Source: Flagellimonas oceani
GTDB taxonomy: Bacteria > Bacteroidota > Bacteroidia > Flavobacteriales > Flavobacteriaceae
DNA length: 64,000 bases
Reading direction: 5' to 3'
NCBI RefSeq assembly: GCF_011068285.1
Contig: NZ_CP049616.1
Location: 2,088,501 to 2,152,500 of the forward strand
Made by a program: the position numbers and the translations under genes. The notes beneath the pieces are model-generated. The model saw only the letters and a list, made by a program, of their open reading frames with translations, had not been told where the DNA came from and searched no databases. This document shows positions 56,073 to 63,623 of this stretch, in pieces. Each line of letters starts with the position of its first letter. Positions within the stretch are counted from its first letter, which is position 1.

Positions 56073-56873
56073 TTAATGTGAGCTTCCATCTCCATTGTGA
56101 ACATGGTCCACACTGAACATATTTGAAGTATTCACAGCGATTTTTGGTGATTTTTCCTCACTCACCATAATCACGGCCTGTTCTGTTAGCGATATTTTGT
56201 TGTCCCCGTCCAAAATATTGCCTGCATTGACAACAAGATGAATAATTGGGGTCATGTCATCGCTTACCAAAGCTTCGGTGCCCAAACTTAAGGTAGTCTC
56301 CTTATAGTTGTCCAAACTGGAACCGTGGCTTCCCATATGGATTTTAAAATCTGTGGCCTCGGTTACGGTCGTAGAGGTAAAAGAGCCTTCAAAGTTCAAA
56401 AATTTATAGCCTGCTTGCCAAGACCACATCATGTTGGTGCTTTCTGCCTCTGTCAACAAATCGCCTTGGCCTTCGGCCCCCAAAAGGTATTTTTCTTGGT
56501 CCACACCTATACCAAAGGTCATAGTGGTATATCTGCCGGCAGGGACATCCATCAAAACCACTTCGGTATTTCCTGTTTCCTCGCTGGTTATAAAATAGCC
56601 TTGGTCCTTGGGATAGGTAAATACGTTCCCTTGGGCATCGGTGAGCCTAAAATTGCCCACAATGTAATTGAGACGGTCTATGGTCAGGGTCTCATTTTGG
56701 GAGTTGGTGTACGAAGAGCCCAAAATAAGGTCATCCCCGGCAACGCTGTTGTCAAATTCGATTTTAACCATTCCCGATCCCGTTAGTTCGTCTCCGGAAG
56801 AGTCATCATCACTACAAGAGATTACAAAAACAAATAAGAACGGTAAGATGGATAATTTATATAATGATTTCAT
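56073..56873 (-). CDS. mbnP: MbnP family copper-binding lipoprotein
   Basis: A 266-residue lipoprotein (VISC, Cys20) of the MbnP family. The family signature MMWSWQAGYKFLNFEG is at about residues 148-163; in the known methanotroph system a tryptophan there (here Trp150 or Trp152) is oxidised to kynurenine by the diheme partner MbnH and helps bind copper. Several His and Met residues and the C-terminal VDHVHNGDGSSH could complete a site. It is the first gene of the three-gene operon; the DCNGKCYL protein lies upstream. Confidence 0.9.
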   Translation of the reverse strand: MKSLYKLSILPFLFVFVISCSDDDSSGDELTGSGMVKIEFDNSVAGDDLILGSSYTNSQNETLTIDRLNYIVGNFRLTDAQGNVFTYPKDQGYFITSEETGNTEVVLMDVPAGRYTTMTFGIGVDQEKYLLGAEGQGDLLTEAESTNMMWSWQAGYKFLNFEGSFTSTTVTEATDFKIHMGSHGSSLDNYKETTLSLGTEALVSDDMTPIIHLVVNAGNILDGDNKISLTEQAVIMVSEEKSPKIAVNTSNMFSVDHVHNGDGSSH

Positions 56874-57041
56874 TTTTAATTCAAATATTAAGGTTATGGG
56901 AAATCCTTTATAATGGTTTGGATTTCCTGTTAAAATTAATTGCGCAGCATCGGATGGTGCACGGTATGAACATCACCAAATACTTTGCATAGGACTATGA
57001 TCCCAAAATGGGAAATAGCCTTAGAACCAATAAAATTTGAA

Positions 57042-57410
57042 TCAACAGTTGGGCGGGTGAAAAACAGATTGAGCGAACTGCCCGGGATCACTCTGTATAA
57101 ATTCGGGCAACTTGTTCGTTTCCGATATAATTTCCACAAAATCACAGAAAAGGATGTTCACAAAACCGATTGGATATTCCTCTAAATTAATGGATGGCAA
57201 ATTTTGCCTTTTCTCGTCCTGTTCCTCTTGTAACATTTTGGCCAAATAACACTTTCCGTTACAATCCAGCATGGGCTTGTCCTTGTTCACGCAAAGGTAT
57301 TCCGCAATATAATCTTGGTTCACCACATATTCGAACACGGGCATAACGGGCCGTAACATGGCCATTACATATAAAAGTGTGAATAGTATGGGGAGACTGC
57401 GGTTCGTCAA
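57042..57410 (-). CDS. small membrane-anchored protein with DCNGKCYL motif
   Basis: A 122-residue protein, starting with TTG because an in-frame stop lies four codons upstream; an ATG at 57365 would remove the first half of the membrane segment. Residues 7-25 form a membrane anchor (PILFTLLYVMAMLRPVMPV). The motif CVNKDKPMLDCNGKCYL is a hallmark of a Bacteroidota family found near metal-linked genes; its role is unknown. It is 168 bases upstream of the MbnP gene on the same strand, so co-regulation is possible. Four cysteines fit metal binding. Confidence 0.72.
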   Translation of the reverse strand: MTNRSLPILFTLLYVMAMLRPVMPVFEYVVNQDYIAEYLCVNKDKPMLDCNGKCYLAKMLQEEQDEKRQNLPSINLEEYPIGFVNILFCDFVEIISETNKLPEFIQSDPGQFAQSVFHPPNC

Positions 57411-57490
57411 CGAAAGCGATTATTTAGTAGGGCAAAGATAAAACAGGATGGCAGAAATATTAAGAAGATCGGGCAAATTAATTTTCTTTT

Positions 57491-57982
57491 TTAAGCGGCC
57501 AACAATTCCCGCTCCAACGCAATAAAATGGGTCAGCTGTTTTTTGGAATCATACAATGGGATTATTTTTATTCGGCACCGGTAGGCCTCTCCATTCTTTC
57601 TATAATTTAGTATGGAGCCCTCATAGCCGTGTTCGGTTTTGAGCTTTTCCCTAATTTTCTGTTTGGTTGCTTCCGATGTCTTTTCTCCTTGAAGAAAACT
57701 AGGTTTTTTGCCCAGTGCATAGTTTTTATGGTAGCCTGTCATTTCTGTAAAACCATCATTTACCCAGACTATGGCCTGATTCAGGTCGGTAATGACCAAA
57801 GCTTCGTAATCCTCGGTTTTTATAATATGCTGAATGTTGTCGCCAATATTATTTCTCAATATTGATCTCATCTGCTTTAGTTCAAATTCCTTTCTAAGCT
57901 GCCCCATCAACTTGTGATAGTTTTCGAGATAAAAATCGAAACTGAGCAATGGTGAAATGCGGATGTTACTTTCGTTTACCAT
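57491..57982 (-). CDS. LOV-like PAS domain protein lacking the photoactive cysteine
   Basis: A 163-residue protein with an N-terminal helix and one PAS domain. It closely follows the LOV pattern: AIVWVNDGFTEMTGYHKNYALGK, then KKPSFLQGEKTSEATKQKI and a closing ILNYRKNGEAYRCRIKIIP. Where LOV domains have the flavin-adduct Cys in NCRFLQG, this one has a Pro (Pro94). It therefore should not form the photo-adduct, though flavin binding could persist. No output domain is attached. The start at 57982 is preferred; a longer reading would enter the metE stop region. It lies 46 bases downstream of metE on the same strand. Confidence 0.82.
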   Translation of the reverse strand: MVNESNIRISPLLSFDFYLENYHKLMGQLRKEFELKQMRSILRNNIGDNIQHIIKTEDYEALVITDLNQAIVWVNDGFTEMTGYHKNYALGKKPSFLQGEKTSEATKQKIREKLKTEHGYEGSILNYRKNGEAYRCRIKIIPLYDSKKQLTHFIALERELLAA

Positions 57983-58028
57983 ATTCTTTTTGTTTAAGGG
58001 GCCGATACCAGATCGGCCCCGATCAGTT

Positions 58029-60350
58029 TTAATTTGATGGCTGGCCAACAGTTTCTCTCATCTGCTGTGCTGCGGAGACCATTACCTTTAAGGCGTTTAT
58101 GGTTTCCTCCCAACCTCTGGTTTTTAGCCCACAATCCGGGTTTACCCACAATTTGGATGCTGGCAGTACATGTTCTGCTTTTTGTAATAGTTTGACAATC
58201 TCCTCTTCGGACGGAACCCTTGGCGAATGAATATCGTACACTCCCGGGCCTATATCGTTGGGATAATCAAACTCGTAAAAAGCATCCAACAGTTCCATCT
58301 GGGAACGGGAACACTCTATGGTTATCACATCGGCATCCATGTCCGCAATGCTCTGGATAATGTCGTTGAACTCAGAGTAACACATATGGGTATGAATCTG
58401 GGTGGAATCCTTCACACCGCTCGTGGACAGTTTAAAGGCTCCAATCGCCCAGTCCAAATACCTTCCCCAGTCCTTTTTACGCAGGGGCAGCCCTTCGCGA
58501 ATTGCAGGTTCATCTACTTGGATAATACTGATACCTTCCTTTTCCAGATCCAGTACTTCGTCCAAAATGGCCAATGCAATTTGCTCGCAGGTCGCGGAGC
58601 GTGCCTGATCGTCCCGAACAAACGACCATTGCAAAATGGTTACCGGTCCCGTGAGCATTCCCTTTACCGGTTTATCGGTCAACGATTGTGCAAACGAGGT
58701 CCAAAATACCGTCATGGGAACAGGTCTTGAAACATCCCCGTAGATGATCGGTGGTTTTACACAGCGCGAACCATAACTCTGTACCCAACCGTTCTGGGTA
58801 AAGGTGAAACCTTCCAATTGCTCCCCAAAGTATTCCACCATATCGTTACGCTCAAATTCTCCGTGCACGGGAACATCGAGACCTATTTCTTCCTGTAAAC
58901 GAATGGTCTCGGTTGTTTTTTCCATCAAAAAACCCACATATTCCCGCTCTTGAAGTTCTCCTTTTTTAAACATCGACCTATTTCGCCTTACCTCTTGGGT
59001 CTGCGGAAACGAACCAATGGTAGTGGTAGGAAATAGTGGCAATTTTAAATGCTCTTCCTGAAGGATCTTTCTTTTGGCAAATGGCGATTCTCTGTAATAG
59101 TCTTTTTTCTCCAACTGTTCCAGTCGGTGTTTTACTTTAGGTTTATGGATCAACTTGGAACCGCCTCTCCTTTCCATCGAAGCGGCATTGTCCAAAAAGA
59201 GCTTTTGGGATCTGTAGTCGGGACTTTTTGCCAGTATTTTCAAACTTTGAAGCTCCTCCAGTTTCTGTTTGGCAAATGCCATCCAATCCTTTATTTCGGC
59301 TGAGAGTATCCTTTCGTTTTCTTCAAGCTCTAGATCATAGGGAACATGAAGCAAGGAGCAGGACGGAGAAACAATGATACGTTCTTCGCCCAATTTTTCT
59401 TTGGCTTTCTGAATGAACTGCAATGAAGTTTCAAAATCATTCTTCCAGACATTGCGTCCATCAACAACCCCTAAGGACAAGGATGTGTTTTCTTTGAGCT
59501 TTTCCGATTCCAAAACGTTATCCAACTGACCCTGTCCCCGTTTCAAATCCAAATGAAGGGCACAAACTGGCAGATCTAGGACGGTATCCAGATTATCGCC
59601 ATAGTCGCCAAAATAACTGGCCAATAGGATTTTTAGGTTTGGAAATGATTCTGCTATTCCGTTATAAACTATGCCAATGGCTTCCTGTTCTTTACTTGAA
59701 AGATCAGTAGAAAGTATAGGTTCATCAAACTGGACCCAAGTTGCACCTGCATCCAACAGCTCTTTCAAAATAGAATGATAGACGGGAATCAATTTCTGTA
59801 AAAGGTCGAGCCGATGAAAGCCCTCCTCCTTTTCCTTGCCCAATAATAGATAAGTCACGGGGCCTAGGAGTACTGGTTTGGTGTGTATGCCCAAATTTTT
59901 GGCTTCTTTGAACTCCTCTACCACTTTTTGCGAAACCCACTCAAATTCTTGGTCTTTTATAAATTCAGGAACAATGTAATGGTAGTTGGTATCGAACCAT
60001 TTGGTCATTTCCATGGCGATGACATCCACTCCATCCTTTTGCAACCCCCTTGCCATTGCAAAATATAGGTCCAAAAGGTTTTTGCTTGACTTCTGAACGT
60101 TTTTGTAACGCTCTGGGATGGCCCCGACCATTAACGTGGTATCCAAAACTTGATCGTAGAAGGAAAAATCGTTGGATGGAACAAGGTCGATTCCTTTCTC
60201 TTGTTGAAGCTTCCAGTTTTCCGCACGTATGCTTTTACCGGTTTCGACAAGGTCTTCCAAAGAGATTTTGTTGGACCAATACTTTTCGCAAGCCCTTTTC
60301 AGCTCACGGTGGGCCCCAATTCTTGGGTAGCCCAAATTGCTTGTTTTCAT
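58029..60350 (-). CDS. metE: cobalamin-independent methionine synthase
   Basis: A 773-residue 5-methyltetrahydropteroyltriglutamate-homocysteine methyltransferase. The N-terminal half begins MKTSNLGYPRIGAHRELKR, a family start. The zinc-binding residues are in HTHMCYSEFND and in NPDCGLKTRGW near the C-terminus. It is normal in length. A cobalamin riboswitch lies upstream, so this B12-free enzyme is repressed when B12 is present and a MetH enzyme can take over; MetH itself is not in the window. The ATG at 60350 is preferred over one nine codons upstream. Confidence 0.95.
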   Translation of the reverse strand: MKTSNLGYPRIGAHRELKRACEKYWSNKISLEDLVETGKSIRAENWKLQQEKGIDLVPSNDFSFYDQVLDTTLMVGAIPERYKNVQKSSKNLLDLYFAMARGLQKDGVDVIAMEMTKWFDTNYHYIVPEFIKDQEFEWVSQKVVEEFKEAKNLGIHTKPVLLGPVTYLLLGKEKEEGFHRLDLLQKLIPVYHSILKELLDAGATWVQFDEPILSTDLSSKEQEAIGIVYNGIAESFPNLKILLASYFGDYGDNLDTVLDLPVCALHLDLKRGQGQLDNVLESEKLKENTSLSLGVVDGRNVWKNDFETSLQFIQKAKEKLGEERIIVSPSCSLLHVPYDLELEENERILSAEIKDWMAFAKQKLEELQSLKILAKSPDYRSQKLFLDNAASMERRGGSKLIHKPKVKHRLEQLEKKDYYRESPFAKRKILQEEHLKLPLFPTTTIGSFPQTQEVRRNRSMFKKGELQEREYVGFLMEKTTETIRLQEEIGLDVPVHGEFERNDMVEYFGEQLEGFTFTQNGWVQSYGSRCVKPPIIYGDVSRPVPMTVFWTSFAQSLTDKPVKGMLTGPVTILQWSFVRDDQARSATCEQIALAILDEVLDLEKEGISIIQVDEPAIREGLPLRKKDWGRYLDWAIGAFKLSTSGVKDSTQIHTHMCYSEFNDIIQSIADMDADVITIECSRSQMELLDAFYEFDYPNDIGPGVYDIHSPRVPSEEEIVKLLQKAEHVLPASKLWVNPDCGLKTRGWEETINALKVMVSAAQQMRETVGQPSN

Positions 60351-60500
60351 TGCTAAAGCTTTTATAAAATTGAACAATTAGATAAAAGCTCCTTAGCTCA
60401 ACTTCGCAATGCCTCAAACAAGAAGAACGGGAATGGAATTTGCCCAAGGTTCCGGGTAAATTTCAAACGTTCGACCTGCCCTTTACGCGAAGGCACCGTC

Positions 60501-60519
60501 AAAATCCTACAAAGTAGGA
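60501..60519 (-). terminator. hairpin at the cobalamin riboswitch end, likely its expression platform
   Basis: On the minus strand tcctac and gtagga form a 6-bp stem with a 3-base loop, followed by TTTT. It begins two bases after the riboswitch and could stop transcription when B12 is bound. Confidence 0.45.
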
Positions 60520-60521
60520 AC

Positions 60522-60712
60522 GATCTAGGCAGGTATCCTGGCTTGTCCGATCTTTGCCGCCTTCTCATCCCCTGTATCAGTGGACAATGGCACACTTGGC
60601 AAAAACGTACTATCCCAAAATGGAATCGGACTTACAGTTGCGCGTCAGCTCGTGATTTACACACGATTCCCTTTTAATCCCGACACTTGTCGAGAACCTC
60701 TATCGTTTTGAT
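60522..60712 (-). promoter_or_regulatory. cobalamin riboswitch upstream of metE
   Basis: On the minus strand the element shows aaaagggaatcg, then the core gcgcaactgtaa, a purine-rich aggggatgagaaggcgg segment, and the B12 box aagccaggatacctgcc at 60544-60528. These are the conserved parts of the AdoCbl riboswitch in the usual order. The metE ATG is about 170 bases further on. The remaining parts of the gap (60351-60500 and 60713-60823) show no gene. Confidence 0.95.
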
Positions 60713-60823
60713 AAAGAAATTAAGTAAAGAACTTATTTAGGTGTAAATGTATGCAATATTCTTTTTTCTTGTTCCATTCGCGCTCTTTCTTTGGATAGTT
60801 GGTTTATCCGAAAGCCCGAAAAC

Positions 60824-61069
60824 TCATAATATTCTGATTTTTTCCCCGTATTTTTCCATAAACGAGATGATCCGTGCTGAATCCAAATTTCCCCCAACGT
60901 TTTCCACTCTTAGGATATTGTCGCAATCCTCGAGGTCGAAATTAATTTCATAGTAAGGGAATTCCTTTTGGAGCCTGTCCAAAAGAAATTCCCCTTTTTC
61001 AATCGATGTCACCGAGGTAGAAAACACTTCCACTGTTTTTGTAGATTGCTCGATAAAGCTGTTGTGCAT
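60824..61069 (-). CDS. small protein with DLEDCDNILRVE motif, copy 2
   Basis: An 81-residue protein of unknown function, related to the one at 48202-48420 by the shared FDLEDCDNILRVE motif in its middle; the flanks are different. It has an N-terminal helix (STKTVEVFSTSVTSIEKGEFLLDRL) and short C-terminal strand. It is 28 bases downstream of the VOC gene at 61098-61520, so it likely ends the same transcript. Both copies have a DinB gene in their neighbourhood. Confidence 0.75.
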   Translation of the reverse strand: MHNSFIEQSTKTVEVFSTSVTSIEKGEFLLDRLQKEFPYYEINFDLEDCDNILRVENVGGNLDSARIISFMEKYGEKIRIL

Positions 61070-61097
61070 AGCGGTTTCTGTAAATTTTGAAAGATTA

Positions 61098-61520
61098 CTA
61101 AAATTCAGGATTATAATTGATCATCCAATGAACACCGAACCGATCCACGAAACTTCCGAAGTAATCTCCCCAAAATTGATCGGCCATGGGCATTTCTATA
61201 TGACCATTTTGGGAAAGTCCATTGAACAAACGGTCAGCTTCTTCTTTACTATTTGGATGCAAGGACAAGTAAACATTGTTACCATTGTTCAGGGAATGGC
61301 CCATGGAGGGCAGAATATCCGACGCCATTAATGTGATGTCCTCGGAAATAGGTAGTGAGATATGCATGATGCGGTCCTTTTCTTTCGCTGGTATTTTATC
61401 ACTGTCCGGTGCATCGCTCATTTTCATGACTGCCGTAAAATCTCCACCAAATACCGATTTGTAAAAATTAAAGGCTTCCTCGGCATTTCCGTTAAAATTT
61501 AAATAAGGGTTTACTTTCAT
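61098..61520 (-). CDS. VOC family protein (PhnB-like)
   Basis: A 140-residue vicinal-oxygen-chelate protein of the PhnB/3-demethylubiquinone-methyltransferase-like subgroup. Signature parts are LNFNGNAEEAFNFYKSVFGGDF at the start and DQFWGDYFGSFVDRFGVHWMINY at the end, typical of the metal-binding fold. Catalytic activity unknown. It is the fifth gene of a compact minus-strand cluster, with 36 bases to the SRPBCC gene upstream. Confidence 0.9.
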   Translation of the reverse strand: MKVNPYLNFNGNAEEAFNFYKSVFGGDFTAVMKMSDAPDSDKIPAKEKDRIMHISLPISEDITLMASDILPSMGHSLNNGNNVYLSLHPNSKEEADRLFNGLSQNGHIEMPMADQFWGDYFGSFVDRFGVHWMINYNPEF

Positions 61521-61556
61521 TGTTTAGGTTTTATAAGGTTAATATGAAATGTGCAT

Positions 61557-62000
61557 TTATGGTAATGATTCGGCCAGTTCTTTAATTTTTTCTAAAGCTT
61601 TGGGCCATGCTTCTTCAAAAAGATCCTTGTACTCCTCCAACATTTCCATTTCTACCCGAAGTTGGGTACTGCCATCGATTTCTTCCAAAGTATATTCTTC
61701 CCCGGCACCGGCCCACTTTTTGGCCTCTTTGCTTTCAAAATTTTCGATGCCGCCCTCTACCACTCCCAAATGTTCGATGGTCATTCGTTGGTTGAGAACA
61801 TTTTTTTTGATACGGCTCACCATCCCTCTCCCGTCCGGACCTATAAAATAGGCTTTGCTCCCCTCCTTCCAATCCGTTTTGGCCATGGAGCCTTCTGCAA
61901 AAACGGCCGCCCACTGCCGGTAGGTATTATCGTTCCAAAGTATTTTCCAAACTATTTCAGGCGCTGCCTCAATAGTTATTTTAAACTTCTGAATTTCCAT
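61557..62000 (-). CDS. SRPBCC (AHSA1-like) family protein
   Basis: A 147-residue START/Bet v 1-like protein. Features are the N-terminal KITIEAAPEIVWKILWNDNTYRQW and the C-terminal helix FEEAWPKALEKIKELAESL, with a central strand region WAGAGEEYTLEEIDGSTQLRVE. Such proteins have a hydrophobic pocket; the ligand is unknown. It is cotranscribed with the surrounding VOC genes. Confidence 0.88.
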   Translation of the reverse strand: MEIQKFKITIEAAPEIVWKILWNDNTYRQWAAVFAEGSMAKTDWKEGSKAYFIGPDGRGMVSRIKKNVLNQRMTIEHLGVVEGGIENFESKEAKKWAGAGEEYTLEEIDGSTQLRVEMEMLEEYKDLFEEAWPKALEKIKELAESLP

Positions 62001-62022
62001 TATTGTTCTGAATTTTAACAGG

Positions 62023-62439
62023 TTATTTATTTAAATTACAAAATAAGTTGAATAAATGTCCATCCAAATCGGCAAAAACACCAACGTAAAAACCGTTTTC
62101 GTCGTAGAACTTTTTGCTGTCTTTTCTGGGGTCGTACCGAACGCTCCCTCCTATCTTTTTCACTTTATCCAACCAATCGTGAATCTCATCCTTGCTCTCT
62201 GCGGAAAGGGTAAACATAATTTCGTTGCCCCGGCTCAGATCGGCCATTTCTCCCTCAAGACTTGTTTTCAGTTTTTCCTTCTCAAAAAAGTGAATCACAA
62301 AATCATCCTCGCCAAACAGAAAGCTTACCAAATCCTTTGTAGGAACTCCATTTTGTTTAATTCCCAGTGCCCGATAAAACTCCTGCGTCCGTTCCACATT
62401 TTCTACGCCAAGGTTGGCCCAAATTCTTTTAGGTGTCAT
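62023..62439 (-). CDS. VOC family protein (glyoxalase/bleomycin-resistance type)
   Basis: A 138-residue VOC protein beginning PKRIWANLGVENVERTQEFYRALGI and ending GVFADLDGHLFNLF, which contains the metal/dimer features of the glyoxalase/bleomycin resistance type. Function not assigned. It overlaps the end of the DinB gene upstream by 11 bases. Confidence 0.88.
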   Translation of the reverse strand: MTPKRIWANLGVENVERTQEFYRALGIKQNGVPTKDLVSFLFGEDDFVIHFFEKEKLKTSLEGEMADLSRGNEIMFTLSAESKDEIHDWLDKVKKIGGSVRYDPRKDSKKFYDENGFYVGVFADLDGHLFNLFCNLNK

Positions 62440-62938
62440 TTTTTAATATTTTAATGGTTTGCTCAAGTTGATGGACATGGCGGCGGGTATGCACCGTGTT
62501 AAAGCCAATCCACTCGAGACGGGTAAACGGGCCGTATTCCGGGATTTCAAAATCCAAACAGGTTTTTGATAGGTCCATATCCTTACAGTTTTTGTTCACC
62601 CATTGAATTTTTTGCTGTAAACGGCCCAAAAGGTTTTCCTTGTCAATAGGCCCATTGGCAGGTAGCACTGCTTTGGGGGAATCCATTTTTATATCAAAAT
62701 TTAAAAAGAGTTCCCGTATCTCTCCCAATTTTTGGTCCGGTGGTCGCCGGGTTTCCCTAACCTTTCCCATCAAAATATGGGATACGTTATACGATTTACA
62801 CAGATGATCGCCAATCTGCCCGGCCGTCCAACCATTTTCTGACGGTTTGCGATTGAGTTCTGCATCGGTCAGTGAGGAAAGTAGCTTAACGAGTGCCGAT
62901 GTTGCGCTATCATAATCTTTTAAAATGGTTTTCTCCAT
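62429..62938 (-). CDS. DinB family protein
   Basis: A 169-residue DinB-superfamily protein, with GWTAGQIGDHLCKSYNV and the C-terminal NTVHTRRHVHQLEQTIKIL, which supply metal-binding histidines. It lies one base after the RibD-like gene stop. An alternative start 14 codons upstream is in frame but unlikely, since it runs into that gene. Its role may be similar to the other DinB protein in the window (47701-48198), to which it is only distantly related. Confidence 0.88.
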   Translation of the reverse strand: MEKTILKDYDSATSALVKLLSSLTDAELNRKPSENGWTAGQIGDHLCKSYNVSHILMGKVRETRRPPDQKLGEIRELFLNFDIKMDSPKAVLPANGPIDKENLLGRLQQKIQWVNKNCKDMDLSKTCLDFEIPEYGPFTRLEWIGFNTVHTRRHVHQLEQTIKILKNDT

Positions 62939-62939
62939 G

Positions 62940-63473
62940 TTATTTGGGTTTATAGGTAAGCAGTACATTACCACAGGCAAACGCCTTGGCTCCCACCAAT
63001 TTTAACTGTTGCTGTTTTTGGTTCTGGAACAATGGCGTTCCCTTGCCCAGAACTACCGGATTTACAATTAGCCTATACTCATCTATCAGGTTATGTTCCA
63101 TAAATGATGATGCCAGATCTGCCCCGGCGAACAGCACCATATCCTTTCCCTGCTTTGCTTTTTCGTTTTCTATGGCTTCAACCAGGTTTTTGTTTACCAC
63201 TCTTGCATTCATTTTTGCTTCCCGTAGTGTGGTGGAGCATACAATTTTTGGGGTTTTGTTCATGATATCGGCAAACTCCCCTTGCTTTTGGGGCCAATAA
63301 TCAAGCATTAGCTCGTACGATTTTCTACCGTAGATGAAGGTGTCCACAGTTTCCATAAAGTCCATCATATAGGTCTGCATCTCATCATTCCAAACATGCC
63401 ATTCAATGTCATTGTCCATGCCTTCGATATAACCGTCAACGGATATCAACATTGATAATATGACTTGTCTCAT
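62940..63473 (-). CDS. dihydrofolate-reductase-like RibD C-terminal family protein
   Basis: A 177-residue protein of the RibD C-terminal/DHFR family (RQVILSMLISVDGYIEG at the start, FIYGRKSYELMLDYWPQ, and FAGADLASSFMEHNLIDEYRLIVNPVVLGKGTPLF). It probably binds NADPH; the substrate is unknown. It is the first gene of the minus-strand cluster and is divergent from the GlxA-like regulator. A -7 box TATATTTG lies on the minus strand at 63514-63507. Confidence 0.9.
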   Translation of the reverse strand: MRQVILSMLISVDGYIEGMDNDIEWHVWNDEMQTYMMDFMETVDTFIYGRKSYELMLDYWPQKQGEFADIMNKTPKIVCSTTLREAKMNARVVNKNLVEAIENEKAKQGKDMVLFAGADLASSFMEHNLIDEYRLIVNPVVLGKGTPLFQNQKQQQLKLVGAKAFACGNVLLTYKPK

Positions 63474-63562
63474 CCTTTTCTTTTTGATTAATATTCAATG
63501 GGTTATCAAATATAAAAGTACCAATCCGTACTTTGGGGGTATAATTACGTCAATATGGCGGG

Positions 63563-63593
63563 TTGATTGCGACAGTGCTTTACCATATCTTTG
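63563..63593 (+). promoter_or_regulatory. predicted promoter of the GlxA-like regulator gene
   Basis: TTG at 63563-63565 and TATCTTTG at 63586-63593 with a 20-base spacer match the Bacteroidota consensus. The ATG follows at 63624. Confidence 0.5.
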
Positions 63594-63623
63594 AATGTAT
63601 ACCAATCCATTGATTTTCAGAAA

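Noticed and set aside
60398..60595. Open frame on the minus strand upstream of metE
   Set aside because: It overlaps the cobalamin riboswitch and its hairpin and has no recognisable protein features.
60747..60953. Open frame on the plus strand at the metE upstream edge
   Set aside because: Antisense to the end of the small DLEDCDNILRVE gene and without family motifs.
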